16,394 bases of DNA from CAYSZX01 sp964548875 (GCA_964548875.1 CAZJSP010000011.1:1-16394), one strand, 5' to 3'; shown: positions 7,482 to 13,965, numbered from the stretch's first letter. Made by a program: numbers and translations. Notes: generated by a model not told the origin, from the letters alone.

Positions 7482-7661
7482 TTAACAATAATGGTGTCTA
7501 AAAATAATTTTACTGTCTCTTTTTTTAAGAAGGGAAAAAAGCCAACGATTAAAGATTTTAAAAAATCTGTAAATTTTAATAAGGATTAAAACAAGAGCAG
7601 TATCTTTAAAGCATCTTTTAGCAATATTCAATTTTCCTATTTTAAAATTTTTCAATATCAT
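7482..7661 (-). CDS. Possible small basic, hydrophobic protein (or decayed gene) in an operon gap
   Basis: A 59-codon open frame, ATG at 7661, that fills almost exactly the gap between the DUF362 gene and fabG. It overlaps the former by 20 nt and ends 15 nt before the latter. The product has a hydrophobic stretch around residues 21-45 (TALVLILIKIYRFF) and many Lys/Arg residues; I recognise no family. A weak purine-rich stretch (AAAGAAG) lies about 7 nt upstream of the ATG. Counter-evidence: the +1 frame over the same DNA also reads protein-like, ending at a TAA just before fabG, with one internal TAA. The interval may therefore be non-coding or a frameshifted relic. An earlier in-frame ATG at 7691 would lie deep in the upstream gene and is less likely. 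Confidence 0.25.
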   Translation of the reverse strand: MILKNFKIGKLNIAKRCFKDTALVLILIKIYRFFKIFNRWLFSLLKKRDSKIIFRHHYC

Positions 7662-8697
7662 ATTGGACTTCTTTGATTTGTCTTCCGACAACAGGGATGG
7701 ATTCTAAATCAATTCTTTTTAAATATTCAGGGACTTGTTCTCTTGATGTAATTTTAGCAAAGACTCTATCTAAGTTAAAAGGATTAAAGCTGGCTAAGAC
7801 CAAGCCTAACTGAGAAACATGCTCATCTTCTTTTTGGCTGATAATGGCTTCTCCAAGACTTAAATATTCAGGCAGAATTTTGTTGAGATTAATTACAATA
7901 TCTTCATAACTATAAAGATATTTTAGTGAAAGGTAAGATTCTTTTTTAAGAGATTTAAGAAGATTATTAACTGCTCCCTTGATTTTAATTTTCGGATCAA
8001 GATTAAGAATTGGGAGATTAATAATAAGGTCGCTGTTAAATATTTCTTCTGAAATATTAAATTGCATTTTTCCTTCTTTTTTCATTAAAAATCGAGTTTT
8101 TGATAAATCAAAGGGGGCTACTTGGGCTTTTTGACAAACCATTAATATTTGAGATTTTTCAACTGAAAGCTCTATTGGTGTTTCATCAAAGCTTTGACTG
8201 GCTACTCTAATGTTACTAGGATTTACCCCTTTTTGAATTAAATAATGTAGTGTTCCAGCTAAAAATTGGGGAGTAGTATTGTGGGCGAGGTAGGGATGTT
8301 TGGCTTTTGAAAGGGTTGGTAAGATTAAGATCTTAGAATTGTTTTTAATCCTTATTTTTTTAATTAAGCTTAAAGTTTTTTCAATAGTCTCTACAACATC
8401 ATATTTAAATCTCCAAACAGCAACAGTGTTTTTGTTATTGTTTTCTTCTATTTGAAAGCTATCTCCAATTTTATATTCTTTAATTGTTTTATGAACCCAA
8501 CGATTACCATTCTCATCTTCTATTACTAGAATAAAATAGGGGGTGTGAGGATGAAGAGTAGTTGGAATGGTGTTTTTTGAAACGCCTTTTACTTTTAATT
8601 TTTGGCTTCTTAATCTTTCAGGCCGAATAAAACAATTAGGACATTTGCTAATTGGATATTGCCAAACCTCTTTACATTGAGAACATTTAAAAAACAT
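7642..8697 (-). CDS. DUF35 (Zn-ribbon/OB) - DUF362 fusion protein
   Basis: 351-residue two-part protein. Residues 1-25 form a rubredoxin-like zinc ribbon, C-x2-C-x10-C-x2-C (Cys5, 8, 19, 22). Residues about 30-95 resemble the DUF35 OB fold: PYFILVIEDENGNRW, then KIGDSFQIE. DUF35 proteins partner thiolases and HMG-CoA synthase in archaea and help channel acyl-CoA intermediates; the thiolase lies 1 nt upstream here. Residues about 105-345 match DUF362: TPQFLAGTLHYLIQKG, then SDLIINLPILNLDP (near 224-237), KGAVNNLLKSL and LASFNPFNLDRVF. No ferredoxin-type cysteine motif, which some DUF362 proteins carry, is present. DUF362 function is unknown. The reading frame is continuous, so this appears to be a real fusion. 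Its operon position implies a role with CoA-thioester condensation (inference). Confidence 0.85.
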   Translation of the reverse strand: MFFKCSQCKEVWQYPISKCPNCFIRPERLRSQKLKVKGVSKNTIPTTLHPHTPYFILVIEDENGNRWVHKTIKEYKIGDSFQIEENNNKNTVAVWRFKYDVVETIEKTLSLIKKIRIKNNSKILILPTLSKAKHPYLAHNTTPQFLAGTLHYLIQKGVNPSNIRVASQSFDETPIELSVEKSQILMVCQKAQVAPFDLSKTRFLMKKEGKMQFNISEEIFNSDLIINLPILNLDPKIKIKGAVNNLLKSLKKESYLSLKYLYSYEDIVINLNKILPEYLSLGEAIISQKEDEHVSQLGLVLASFNPFNLDRVFAKITSREQVPEYLKRIDLESIPVVGRQIKEVQYDIEKF

Positions 8698-8698
8698 A

Positions 8699-9820
8699 TT
8701 AATTTTTCTTTAAAATATGAACAGTAACACTTCCTCCAGCTCCTCCAATATTATGACATAATCCTATTTGAAGATTAGATTGTATCTGTCTTTCTCCACA
8801 TTCCCCTCTTAACTGTTTTGTGATTTCATAGACTTGAGCTATTCCAGTTACAGAGATAGGATGACCTTTAGCTTTTAACCCTCCTGAAACATTAATTGGC
8901 AGTTTGCCGTCCCTGTTAACCTTGCCTGATCGAACTAGGTCAGCTCCTTTACCTGGCTCAGCAAAACCTAAGTCTTCGTAAGAAAACAACTCTACTGAGG
9001 TAAAGGCATCATGAACTTCAGCAATGTTAACGTCTTGAGGTTTTATTCCTGCCTGTTTATAGGCTTTTTGAGCAGCGATTTTAGTTGCTTTGAAATGGTG
9101 TAATTCTTCTCGACCAAAAGTTAAAAGATGGTCTGTTGCAAAACCAGATCCAACTACTTCAATATTTGTTTTTTGCTTAGTTAGAATGATAGCTCCTCCT
9201 CCATTCACAGATAAGGAACAGTCCATTAATCTTAGAGGAGAAGAGATAACAGGAGATTTTTTAATTTTTTCTAAAGAGACTGGCCTTTGGTAAAAATAGG
9301 CCTTTGGATTCAAAACAGCATTCTGATGATTTTTAAAAGCAATTAAAGATAAGTCGTCCATTGTCGCTCCATATTTTTCCATGTATTGTTGCCAAACCAA
9401 AGCATTTTGAACCGGGAACAACATTCCTTCAGTTTGTTCAATTGTTCTTTCGGCAGCTGAAAGAATTAAATCAATAGTAGTTTCGCTTTTATCATAAACC
9501 AGCTTTTCTCCACTTAAAACTAAAATATTATCAAGTCCTAATCTATTAGCGGTCCAAAAAGCAACTCCTCCTCCTGAACAAACAGAAGGAGTTTCGATAA
9601 TAGGAACATTGGTTTTAAATAAGTCAGATATTAAAGAAACCTTGTGGGTTTGATGTTCTCCTCCAGCTGCACTAGACATCGAAGATAAAACAATAGCGTC
9701 TAAATCAGAAGCTTTCATTTCAGCATCTTCCAGGGCTTCAACAGCCGCATTAAAGGCTAATTGCCACCAAGGTTGCTGAGAATAATTAAATTTTGTTAGT
9801 CCTACTCCTTTAATATACAT
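8699..9820 (-). CDS. Thiolase (SCP-x/archaeal acetyl-CoA acetyltransferase-like)
   Basis: 373-residue thiolase-fold enzyme of the SCP-x/archaeal acetoacetyl-CoA thiolase branch. All four thiolase elements are visible: the nucleophile Cys81 in TPSVCSGGGVAF, HDAF (270-273), which replaces the NEAF of classical thiolases as in SCP-x, GGLKAKGHP with His320, and the second catalytic cysteine, Cys355, in LCHNIGGAGG. A complete Cys-His-His-Cys set argues for real Claisen condensation or thiolysis rather than the aldolase activity of Ltp2-like homologs, which lack some of these residues. The following gene, 1 nt away, begins with DUF35, the standard partner of archaeal thiolases. With FabG, FabZ and FabK downstream it is the only visible candidate for chain initiation and elongation. 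The leader contains only a weak AAAAG before ATG. Confidence 0.9.
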   Translation of the reverse strand: MYIKGVGLTKFNYSQQPWWQLAFNAAVEALEDAEMKASDLDAIVLSSMSSAAGGEHQTHKVSLISDLFKTNVPIIETPSVCSGGGVAFWTANRLGLDNILVLSGEKLVYDKSETTIDLILSAAERTIEQTEGMLFPVQNALVWQQYMEKYGATMDDLSLIAFKNHQNAVLNPKAYFYQRPVSLEKIKKSPVISSPLRLMDCSLSVNGGGAIILTKQKTNIEVVGSGFATDHLLTFGREELHHFKATKIAAQKAYKQAGIKPQDVNIAEVHDAFTSVELFSYEDLGFAEPGKGADLVRSGKVNRDGKLPINVSGGLKAKGHPISVTGIAQVYEITKQLRGECGERQIQSNLQIGLCHNIGGAGGSVTVHILKKN

Positions 9821-9873
9821 ATTCTTTTAATAAGTAATAACAAAATAGCAAATAGGTTAAAAATAGTAAAGAG

Positions 9874-10431
9874 TCACCATTTGGCACTATGGAATCCTAG
9901 GTAATAGCCCGACAAGTTAGTAATAACATGAAGAAAGAAGGTTAAAAAAGCTAAAATTAACCAAGAGAATAAGTCTAAATTTATTTCTGAAAAAAGATTT
10001 AAAAAAACAAAGACTCCAACTACATAATTAATTTGATCAAAAGGCATAAATCTAGCTCCAGGTTCTAAATTTAATCTTCTTTTAAAAAAAGCAGAAATTA
10101 AATCTCCTAAAACAGTTCCCAAAGAAATTAAAAAACCTAACATTAAAATGTTAGCAGTTTGATAATTTAATAAGGATATTTGCTGAAAGAAAGAAAATTG
10201 ATAGAGCCATTTTTGAAAATAAATGGCAATTATTCCGTTAATAATCCCTAAAACAACTCCTCGCCAAGTTTTATGAGACCCTAAGATTGGCAATCCTTTC
10301 CATTTTTTATTGAAATCAACAGGCTTATCTAAAAAATTAAAAACACTTAGTTTTTTAGCTAAGGGAGGAGTCATGTTAGCAATATAGGCAGGAGCAAAGA
10401 AATAAAGACGAGAAAAAATAAAATCTAACAT
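9874..10431 (-). CDS. carS: CarS-like CDP-archaeol synthase homolog (probable CDP-diacylglycerol synthase role)
   Basis: 185-residue integral membrane protein of the CarS/DUF46 family, which in archaea transfers CMP from CTP to unsaturated archaetidic acid. Diagnostic features are APAYIANMTPP (13-23), KPVDF (36-40), LGSHKTWRG (50-58), LGTVLGDLISAFFKRR (104-119), MPFDQINYVVG (129-139), and about four to five hydrophobic segments, including 59-72, 93-110, 134-148 and 155-178. The bacterial counterpart CdsA is longer and of a different sequence family. Lying upstream of, and on the same strand as, an operon with two acyl-glycerol acyltransferases, it would most simply convert phosphatidate to CDP-diacylglycerol (inference). 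Only 53 nt separate it from the thiolase. The 36-nt divergent gap to the PHP gene shows no convincing promoter. Confidence 0.85.
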   Translation of the reverse strand: MLDFIFSRLYFFAPAYIANMTPPLAKKLSVFNFLDKPVDFNKKWKGLPILGSHKTWRGVVLGIINGIIAIYFQKWLYQFSFFQQISLLNYQTANILMLGFLISLGTVLGDLISAFFKRRLNLEPGARFMPFDQINYVVGVFVFLNLFSEINLDLFSWLILAFLTFFLHVITNLSGYYLGFHSAKW

Positions 10432-10467
10432 AATGTATTTTTTATTCTTTTATGGTAAAAATAATTA

Positions 10468-11121
10468 ATGAAATGCGATTTACATGTCCATACTTATTTG
10501 TCATATGATAGCATTTCTTCTCCAAAATCGATAGTTCAAGAAGCCCTTAAAAAAGGAGTTGGTTGCTTGGCGATTACTGATCATGGAGAGGTTAAAGCTT
10601 TTGACGAAGTTAAAAAACATGCCTTGGGCAATGACATTTTAATTATTAAAGGAATAGAGCTTAAAAGCCAAAAAGGAGACATTATTGGATTAAATATCCA
10701 GAAAAAAATACCCGAAGGATTATCAGTTAAAGAAACTATTAAAAGAATTAAAGATCAAGGAGGTTTTGTTGTTATTCCTCATCCTTTTTGTAGGTATTAC
10801 CCTTTTAAAGAAGATTTAAAAAATGTTTTAGATAAAATTGATGCTATAGAAATTTTAAATAGTTCAATTCCTAAAAAAGATAATCAAAAAGCTTTTGATT
10901 TTGCAAGAAAGAACAATTTTCCTTTTACGGCTGGCTCAGATGCTCACTCTTCTTGTTCGGTCGGAGAAGCCTATCTAGAAGTTCCAGGAGAAAATCTTTC
11001 TATTCAAGAGATTTTTAATTTTATTAAAACTAAAAACGTAAAAACAGGAGGAGGAGAAATTTCTTTTTTTGAAATGCTAAAAGACCGAATTTTTAGAAAT
11101 AGTGCTAAAATTTTTCGGTAA
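10468..11121 (+). CDS. PHP-domain metal-dependent phosphoesterase
   Basis: 217-residue PHP (polymerase and histidinol phosphatase) domain protein. Metal-binding motifs appear in the usual order: DLHVHTYLSYD at the N-terminus (4-14), AITDHGE (36-42), GIELKS (61-66), IPHPFCRY (about 103-110) and GSDAHSS (about 156-162). It contains no polymerase, DUF1501 or histidinol-phosphatase-specific extension, so it resembles the small YciV/TrpH-like group that hydrolyses nucleoside 3',5'-bisphosphates or short oligonucleotide ends, but the substrate is not determinable. The start is ATG at 10468; a nearby ATG at 10452 is out of frame. No Shine-Dalgarno sequence is visible. It is transcribed divergently from the lipid operon and ends at a hairpin terminator shared with the opposing gene. 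Confidence 0.9.
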   Translation: MKCDLHVHTYLSYDSISSPKSIVQEALKKGVGCLAITDHGEVKAFDEVKKHALGNDILIIKGIELKSQKGDIIGLNIQKKIPEGLSVKETIKRIKDQGGFVVIPHPFCRYYPFKEDLKNVLDKIDAIEILNSSIPKKDNQKAFDFARKNNFPFTAGSDAHSSCSVGEAYLEVPGENLSIQEIFNFIKTKNVKTGGGEISFFEMLKDRIFRNSAKIFR

Positions 11122-11123
11122 AA

Positions 11124-11149
11124 AAACACCACTATAATTAGTGGTGTTT
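11124..11149. terminator. Bidirectional rho-independent terminator between convergent genes
   Basis: An 11-bp perfect inverted repeat, AAACACCACTA and its complement with a TAAT loop, lies between the stops of the plus-strand PHP gene (11121) and the minus-strand DUF5667 gene (11154). On the minus strand the stem is followed directly by a run of Ts (the complement of the A tract at 11121-11126), giving a strong intrinsic terminator; on the plus strand the tail is TTTGTTCTT, which is weaker but plausible. Confidence 0.85.
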
Positions 11150-11153
11150 GTTC

Positions 11154-12158
11154 TTATGGTCGGCCTCCAGGGATGTCTAGAGGTGGTCCACCTTCTTCTG
11201 AGTCGGAAGAATCTTCTTTGTTTTGTCCGGAGGAAGGGATATTCTCTTGAGCTTGATCTGGTAGAGAACTATCTTCTTGATTATCAGAACCTTCCTTTTC
11301 TTGAGCTTGATCTGGTAGAGAACTTTCTTCTTGGTCATCATCGTCTTCAGTGGTAGGAAGGGATCTTACTCTTTCTGCGTTTTGAATCGCTTGATTAATT
11401 CTTTCTTGAGCCTGTTCTGGAATCTTTGTTTTAACATCTTCTAAAACTTGAAGGTGTTGTTCAGTAGCTCTTTCCATGAGAGCTTCTACTTCTTGTCCTT
11501 TGTCCATTGCTTCAGCCATTTGAGAGATTTCTTTTCCAAACTCTGCATATTTATCATATTCTTCTAGGTTATCCTCTAAATCTTCCTCGCCACTCTCTGC
11601 TTTTGCTTGGGCTGCTCGTAAACGAGCTTCACTAGCAATATTAAGAATTTCAGTAGCCCTTTCTGGATCTTGCTGAGCGACTCCTCTTAAGGCTTCAATT
11701 TGTCCAGTCATTGTTTCCTCTTTAGCTCTTTTAACATTTTCTTGAGCCTGTTCTGGAATGCGACTGAGGACTTCATCAAAAGCTGTTAAGTGTCTAGTAG
11801 TTGCTTCAATTATTTCTGCTTGAAGATCAATTTCATTAGCCCGGTTCATGAATTCTTGGGCTTTTTTTAATTGTTCTTCATAATTGCTAACTGCTTCTGT
11901 TACCTTTTCGCTTTGTTCTTCAGCTAAGATTTTAGTTTCTGATAAGCGTTTTTCAGCAAGAGAAAGATAACGTCTTGCTTTGTTGCTTTCTCCAAAAGTG
12001 AAGAAATTTCCAACGTTTTCAAAAAAACGACTTACAAGATAGAAGGGTTGACCAGGAACTGTTCTTACTGTTGGAAGAGAGTCTTCCGTCTGAGCGTTTA
12101 CTATTCCAGAGATTAAAAGTAATCCAAGAATAGTAATAATAATAGTTTTTTTGTTCAT
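11154..12158 (-). CDS. Exported DUF5667-domain coiled-coil protein with acidic repetitive tail
   Basis: 334-residue exported protein of unknown function. Residues 1-22 are a signal peptide (lysines, then a hydrophobic core, ending IVNA before QTED). The DUF5667 signature follows: PGQPFYLVSRFFENVGNFFTFG (35-56) and LSLAEKRLSE (65-74). The rest to about 266 is charged alpha-helix or coiled coil with two homologous modules (about 118-145 and 229-256) sharing the pattern HL...IPEQAQE. The tail, 270-334, is acidic and disordered-looking, with SSLPDQAQE repeated at 279-287 and 297-305, and ends in a Gly/Pro-rich stretch. DUF5667 proteins are common in Patescibacteria and are thought to act in the envelope. 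An extended -10 promoter precedes it, and a hairpin terminator lies 4 nt after the stop. Confidence 0.85.
   Translation of the reverse strand: MNKKTIIITILGLLLISGIVNAQTEDSLPTVRTVPGQPFYLVSRFFENVGNFFTFGESNKARRYLSLAEKRLSETKILAEEQSEKVTEAVSNYEEQLKKAQEFMNRANEIDLQAEIIEATTRHLTAFDEVLSRIPEQAQENVKRAKEETMTGQIEALRGVAQQDPERATEILNIASEARLRAAQAKAESGEEDLEDNLEEYDKYAEFGKEISQMAEAMDKGQEVEALMERATEQHLQVLEDVKTKIPEQAQERINQAIQNAERVRSLPTTEDDDDQEESSLPDQAQEKEGSDNQEDSSLPDQAQENIPSSGQNKEDSSDSEEGGPPLDIPGGRP
11245..11333. repeat. Two 35-bp direct repeats (54-bp period) within the DUF5667 gene tail
   Basis: Positions 11245-11279 and 11299-11333 are identical except for one base (A versus T at the 28th base of the unit). The period is 54 bp, a multiple of three, so it encodes an 18-residue duplication around SSLPDQAQE in the acidic tail. 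This looks like a recent in-frame tandem duplication. Related but more diverged PEQAQE-coding segments occur near 11404 and 11750. Confidence 0.85.
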
Positions 12159-12196
12159 GGTTTTAGTATTTATTTATTTTTCGACCTTGTTTTTTT

Positions 12197-12205
12197 ATTA
12201 TAGCA
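12197..12205 (-). promoter_or_regulatory. Extended -10 promoter of the DUF5667 gene
   Basis: On the minus strand the sequence reads TGCTATAAT: a perfect -10 hexamer TATAAT (12202-12197) with the TG dinucleotide of an extended -10 element. It sits between the tRNA-Ala 3' end and the DUF5667 ATG, predicting a start near 12190 and a leader of about 30 nt. No -35 match is visible upstream, which lies in the tRNA itself, but extended -10 promoters do not need one. Confidence 0.6.
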
Positions 12206-12210
12206 TTTTT

Positions 12211-12284
12211 TGGTGGACCTAACGAGAATCGAACTCATATCGCTGCAATGCGAATGCAGTGCTCTACCATTGAGCTATAGGCCC
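12211..12284 (-). tRNA. tRNA-Ala (anticodon CGC), CCA end encoded
   Basis: On the minus strand a 74-nt cloverleaf: acceptor GGGCCTA/TAGGTCC, D arm GCTC...GAGC, anticodon stem CTGCA/TGCAG with loop TTCGCAT (anticodon CGC, reading GCG), and a T arm with TTCGATT. The acceptor has the G3-U70 wobble pair, the alanine identity element, which confirms the assignment. Discriminator A is followed by an encoded CCA (12213-12211). It begins 2 nt after the cca stop and is probably co-transcribed with it. Confidence 0.95.
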
Positions 12285-12286
12285 TT

Positions 12287-13753
12287 TTAAGAAACCCAAT
12301 ATTTCTTTTTGGTCATTTTGTCTCTTTTCATTTCTACTTCTCTTCTTTTTTTAATTGCCTCTTGAGATAAATCAATTAATTTTTGATTTTCTAATTTTCC
12401 TAATCTTTGAGTTTCTTTTTTAAGAAATTCTTTTTTATTCTTTTTAGGATCTTCTAGAATATGCCCTAATAAAACATTTAAAATGTATCCGATCTTAGGG
12501 CCTGGTTCTATTTTTAAAATTTTCATTATTTCCTTTCCGTCTATTTTAAGCATCGAAGTTGAAAGAGGGTCTTGAGAAACTTTTTCAATTAAATATTCAA
12601 GGTGTCTTAATTTGTAGGGTTTAGCCTTAGGAACTCCTGATCCAATTCGATCAGCCATCCTTAGCTCTATTAATTCTTCTGTATTCTCTAATCCAACATT
12701 TCTGATTAGTTTTCTAACTGAACTTTCTCCTACTTCTTCCGGGTTGTAGTAAAAAAGATGATAGCGGACTAATTTGGTAATTTTTTTAATATCTTTTTTA
12801 GAGAATTTTAATCTTTTTAAGATTTTGTAGGTTATATTTGCTCCTACAATTTCGTGATTGTAAAAGGTGGCTTCTTTTCCTTTTCCTTCTTTAGTTCTTG
12901 GTTTGCCAACATCATGTAAAAGAGCGGCTATTCTAACATGCAGATTAAATTGTTTTTTAGCTGCATAATCTAGAGATCTAATAGAGTGCTCATAACAATC
13001 ATAAATATGATGCTTGTTTTGTTTTACTTTGCAACCCTCTTCTATTTCTGGAATAATTTCTTTAAGAATTTTTAATTTTCTAAGAATTTCAATACCCTGA
13101 GCTGCTTTTTTGGTCATAATAATTTTAATCAACTCATCTCGAATTCTTTCTTTAGAAATTAGATTTAATGATGGAGCATTCTTTTTAATTGCTTTTTTAG
13201 TTTTTTCTTCTATTGTCCATTTTCCTTTTAATTGAACAGCAAACCTAACTGCTCTCATTATTCTTAAAGCGTCTTCATTAAATCTTTCTTCTGGTTTGCC
13301 GATTGCTCTAATTATCTTGTTTTTTAAGTCTTTTTTACCGTTAAAATAATCAAGAACTATGTTTTTATCTTTTTGAATATCAATAGCTAAAGCATTAATA
13401 GTAAAATCCCTTCTGGCTAAGTCTTCTTTAAGGGTTTCAGCAATTTCTATTTTTTGAGGATGTCTTTTATCTTGATACTCCTCTTCTGTTCTGTAAGTTG
13501 TAATTTCTATTTCTTTTAATTTAGGGTTTTTACTTTTAGTTTGAACGGTTACTGTTAAAAATTTGTTTTCGTAAAAACTGTCAGGGAAAATTGACTGGAT
13601 TTCTTTAGGTTGGGCGTTAGTAGTAATATCCCAATCATTTGGTTCTTTGTTGCCAATTAAAGAATCTCTTACACATCCTCCAACAATGTAAGCTTCAAAA
13701 TTGCTTTTCTTTAATCTCTCTATTATTTTTTTAACTTCTTTAGGAATTTTCAT
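12287..13753 (-). CDS. cca: CCA-adding tRNA nucleotidyltransferase with HD domain
   Basis: 488-residue class II (bacterial-type) CCA-adding enzyme or poly(A)-polymerase-family nucleotidyltransferase. The head domain has IVGGCVRDSLIG (23-34), the catalytic NDWDITT (39-45; Asp40 and Asp42), TTYRTE, the nucleotide-selecting RRDFTINALA block and NEDALRIMRAVRFA. An HD phosphohydrolase-like domain follows, marked by AALLHDVGKPRT and a later RYHLF. Length and order fit the Bacillus/Thermotoga-style CCA enzyme with HD insertion. It is needed here because two of the three tRNA genes in the window lack an encoded CCA. Activity as CCA-adding rather than A-adding is inferred, since the families cannot be split reliably by eye. 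The C-terminus is strongly basic. tRNA-Ala follows 2 nt after its stop. Confidence 0.93.
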   Translation of the reverse strand: MKIPKEVKKIIERLKKSNFEAYIVGGCVRDSLIGNKEPNDWDITTNAQPKEIQSIFPDSFYENKFLTVTVQTKSKNPKLKEIEITTYRTEEEYQDKRHPQKIEIAETLKEDLARRDFTINALAIDIQKDKNIVLDYFNGKKDLKNKIIRAIGKPEERFNEDALRIMRAVRFAVQLKGKWTIEEKTKKAIKKNAPSLNLISKERIRDELIKIIMTKKAAQGIEILRKLKILKEIIPEIEEGCKVKQNKHHIYDCYEHSIRSLDYAAKKQFNLHVRIAALLHDVGKPRTKEGKGKEATFYNHEIVGANITYKILKRLKFSKKDIKKITKLVRYHLFYYNPEEVGESSVRKLIRNVGLENTEELIELRMADRIGSGVPKAKPYKLRHLEYLIEKVSQDPLSTSMLKIDGKEIMKILKIEPGPKIGYILNVLLGHILEDPKKNKKEFLKKETQRLGKLENQKLIDLSQEAIKKRREVEMKRDKMTKKKYWVS

Positions 13754-13763
13754 CTTAATTAAA

Positions 13764-13807
13764 ATATTATCTTAAATACTTGTTTTATTCAATTTTATTG
13801 ATAAACT
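13764..13807. promoter_or_regulatory. Back-to-back divergent promoters of cca and tRNA-Arg
   Basis: In the 64-nt space between the cca start and tRNA-Arg, opposite strands carry sigma70-like pairs. Minus strand: TTGAAT (13792-13787), 17 nt, TAATAT (13769-13764), giving a nearly leaderless cca mRNA. Plus strand: TTGTTT (13780-13785), 16 nt, TAAACT (13802-13807), with a start near 13813, just before the tRNA at 13818. The matches are partial (3-4 of 6 per box except TTGAAT) in very AT-rich DNA, so this is tentative. Confidence 0.35.
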
Positions 13808-13817
13808 TTAACTAGAT

Positions 13818-13891
13818 ACCCCTGTAGCCTAACTGGATAAGGCGCTGCGCTTCGGACGCAGAGATTGCGGGTTCGAGTCCTGCCAGGGGTA
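13818..13891 (+). tRNA. tRNA-Arg (anticodon TCG), no encoded CCA
   Basis: 74-nt cloverleaf: acceptor ACCCCTG/CAGGGGT (seven pairs), D arm GCC...GGC, anticodon stem CTGCG/CGCAG with loop CTTCGGA (anticodon TCG, reading CGA and probably other CGN codons), T arm GCGGG-TTCGAGT-CCTGC, discriminator A at 13891. The next bases are CTTTTTTT, so CCA is not encoded and must be added post-transcriptionally. The T run probably ends transcription. Confidence 0.95.
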
Positions 13892-13897
13892 CTTTTT

Positions 13898-13926
13898 TTG
13901 ACAAATCTTTAAAAATATTATATTAT
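13898..13926 (+). promoter_or_regulatory. Consensus sigma70 promoter of the beta-propeller protein gene
   Basis: A perfect -35 box TTGACA (13898-13903), a 17-nt spacer and a -10 box TATTAT (13921-13926) with one mismatch to consensus. The predicted start is near 13933, giving a leader of about 45 nt. It is the best promoter match in the window and begins inside the T run that follows tRNA-Arg. Confidence 0.75.
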
Positions 13927-13965
13927 AAGGATAGTTCCTGGTTCTTTAACATAAGAATAAGGAAT

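Noticed and set aside
10432..10467. Divergent promoters between the CarS-like and PHP genes.
   Set aside because: The 36-nt space is AT-rich but I could not find -35/-10 pairs with good spacing on either strand; promoters may lie inside the coding regions.
11245..11333. Short repeats that might mark a CRISPR-like array.
   Set aside because: Only two copies, in frame within a coding region, with a spacer that is also coding; a protein tail duplication explains them.
11141..11356. A plus-strand frame with repeated LELDLVEN segments.
   Set aside because: The repetition is the antisense reading of the DUF5667 tail repeats; it also begins inside the terminator.
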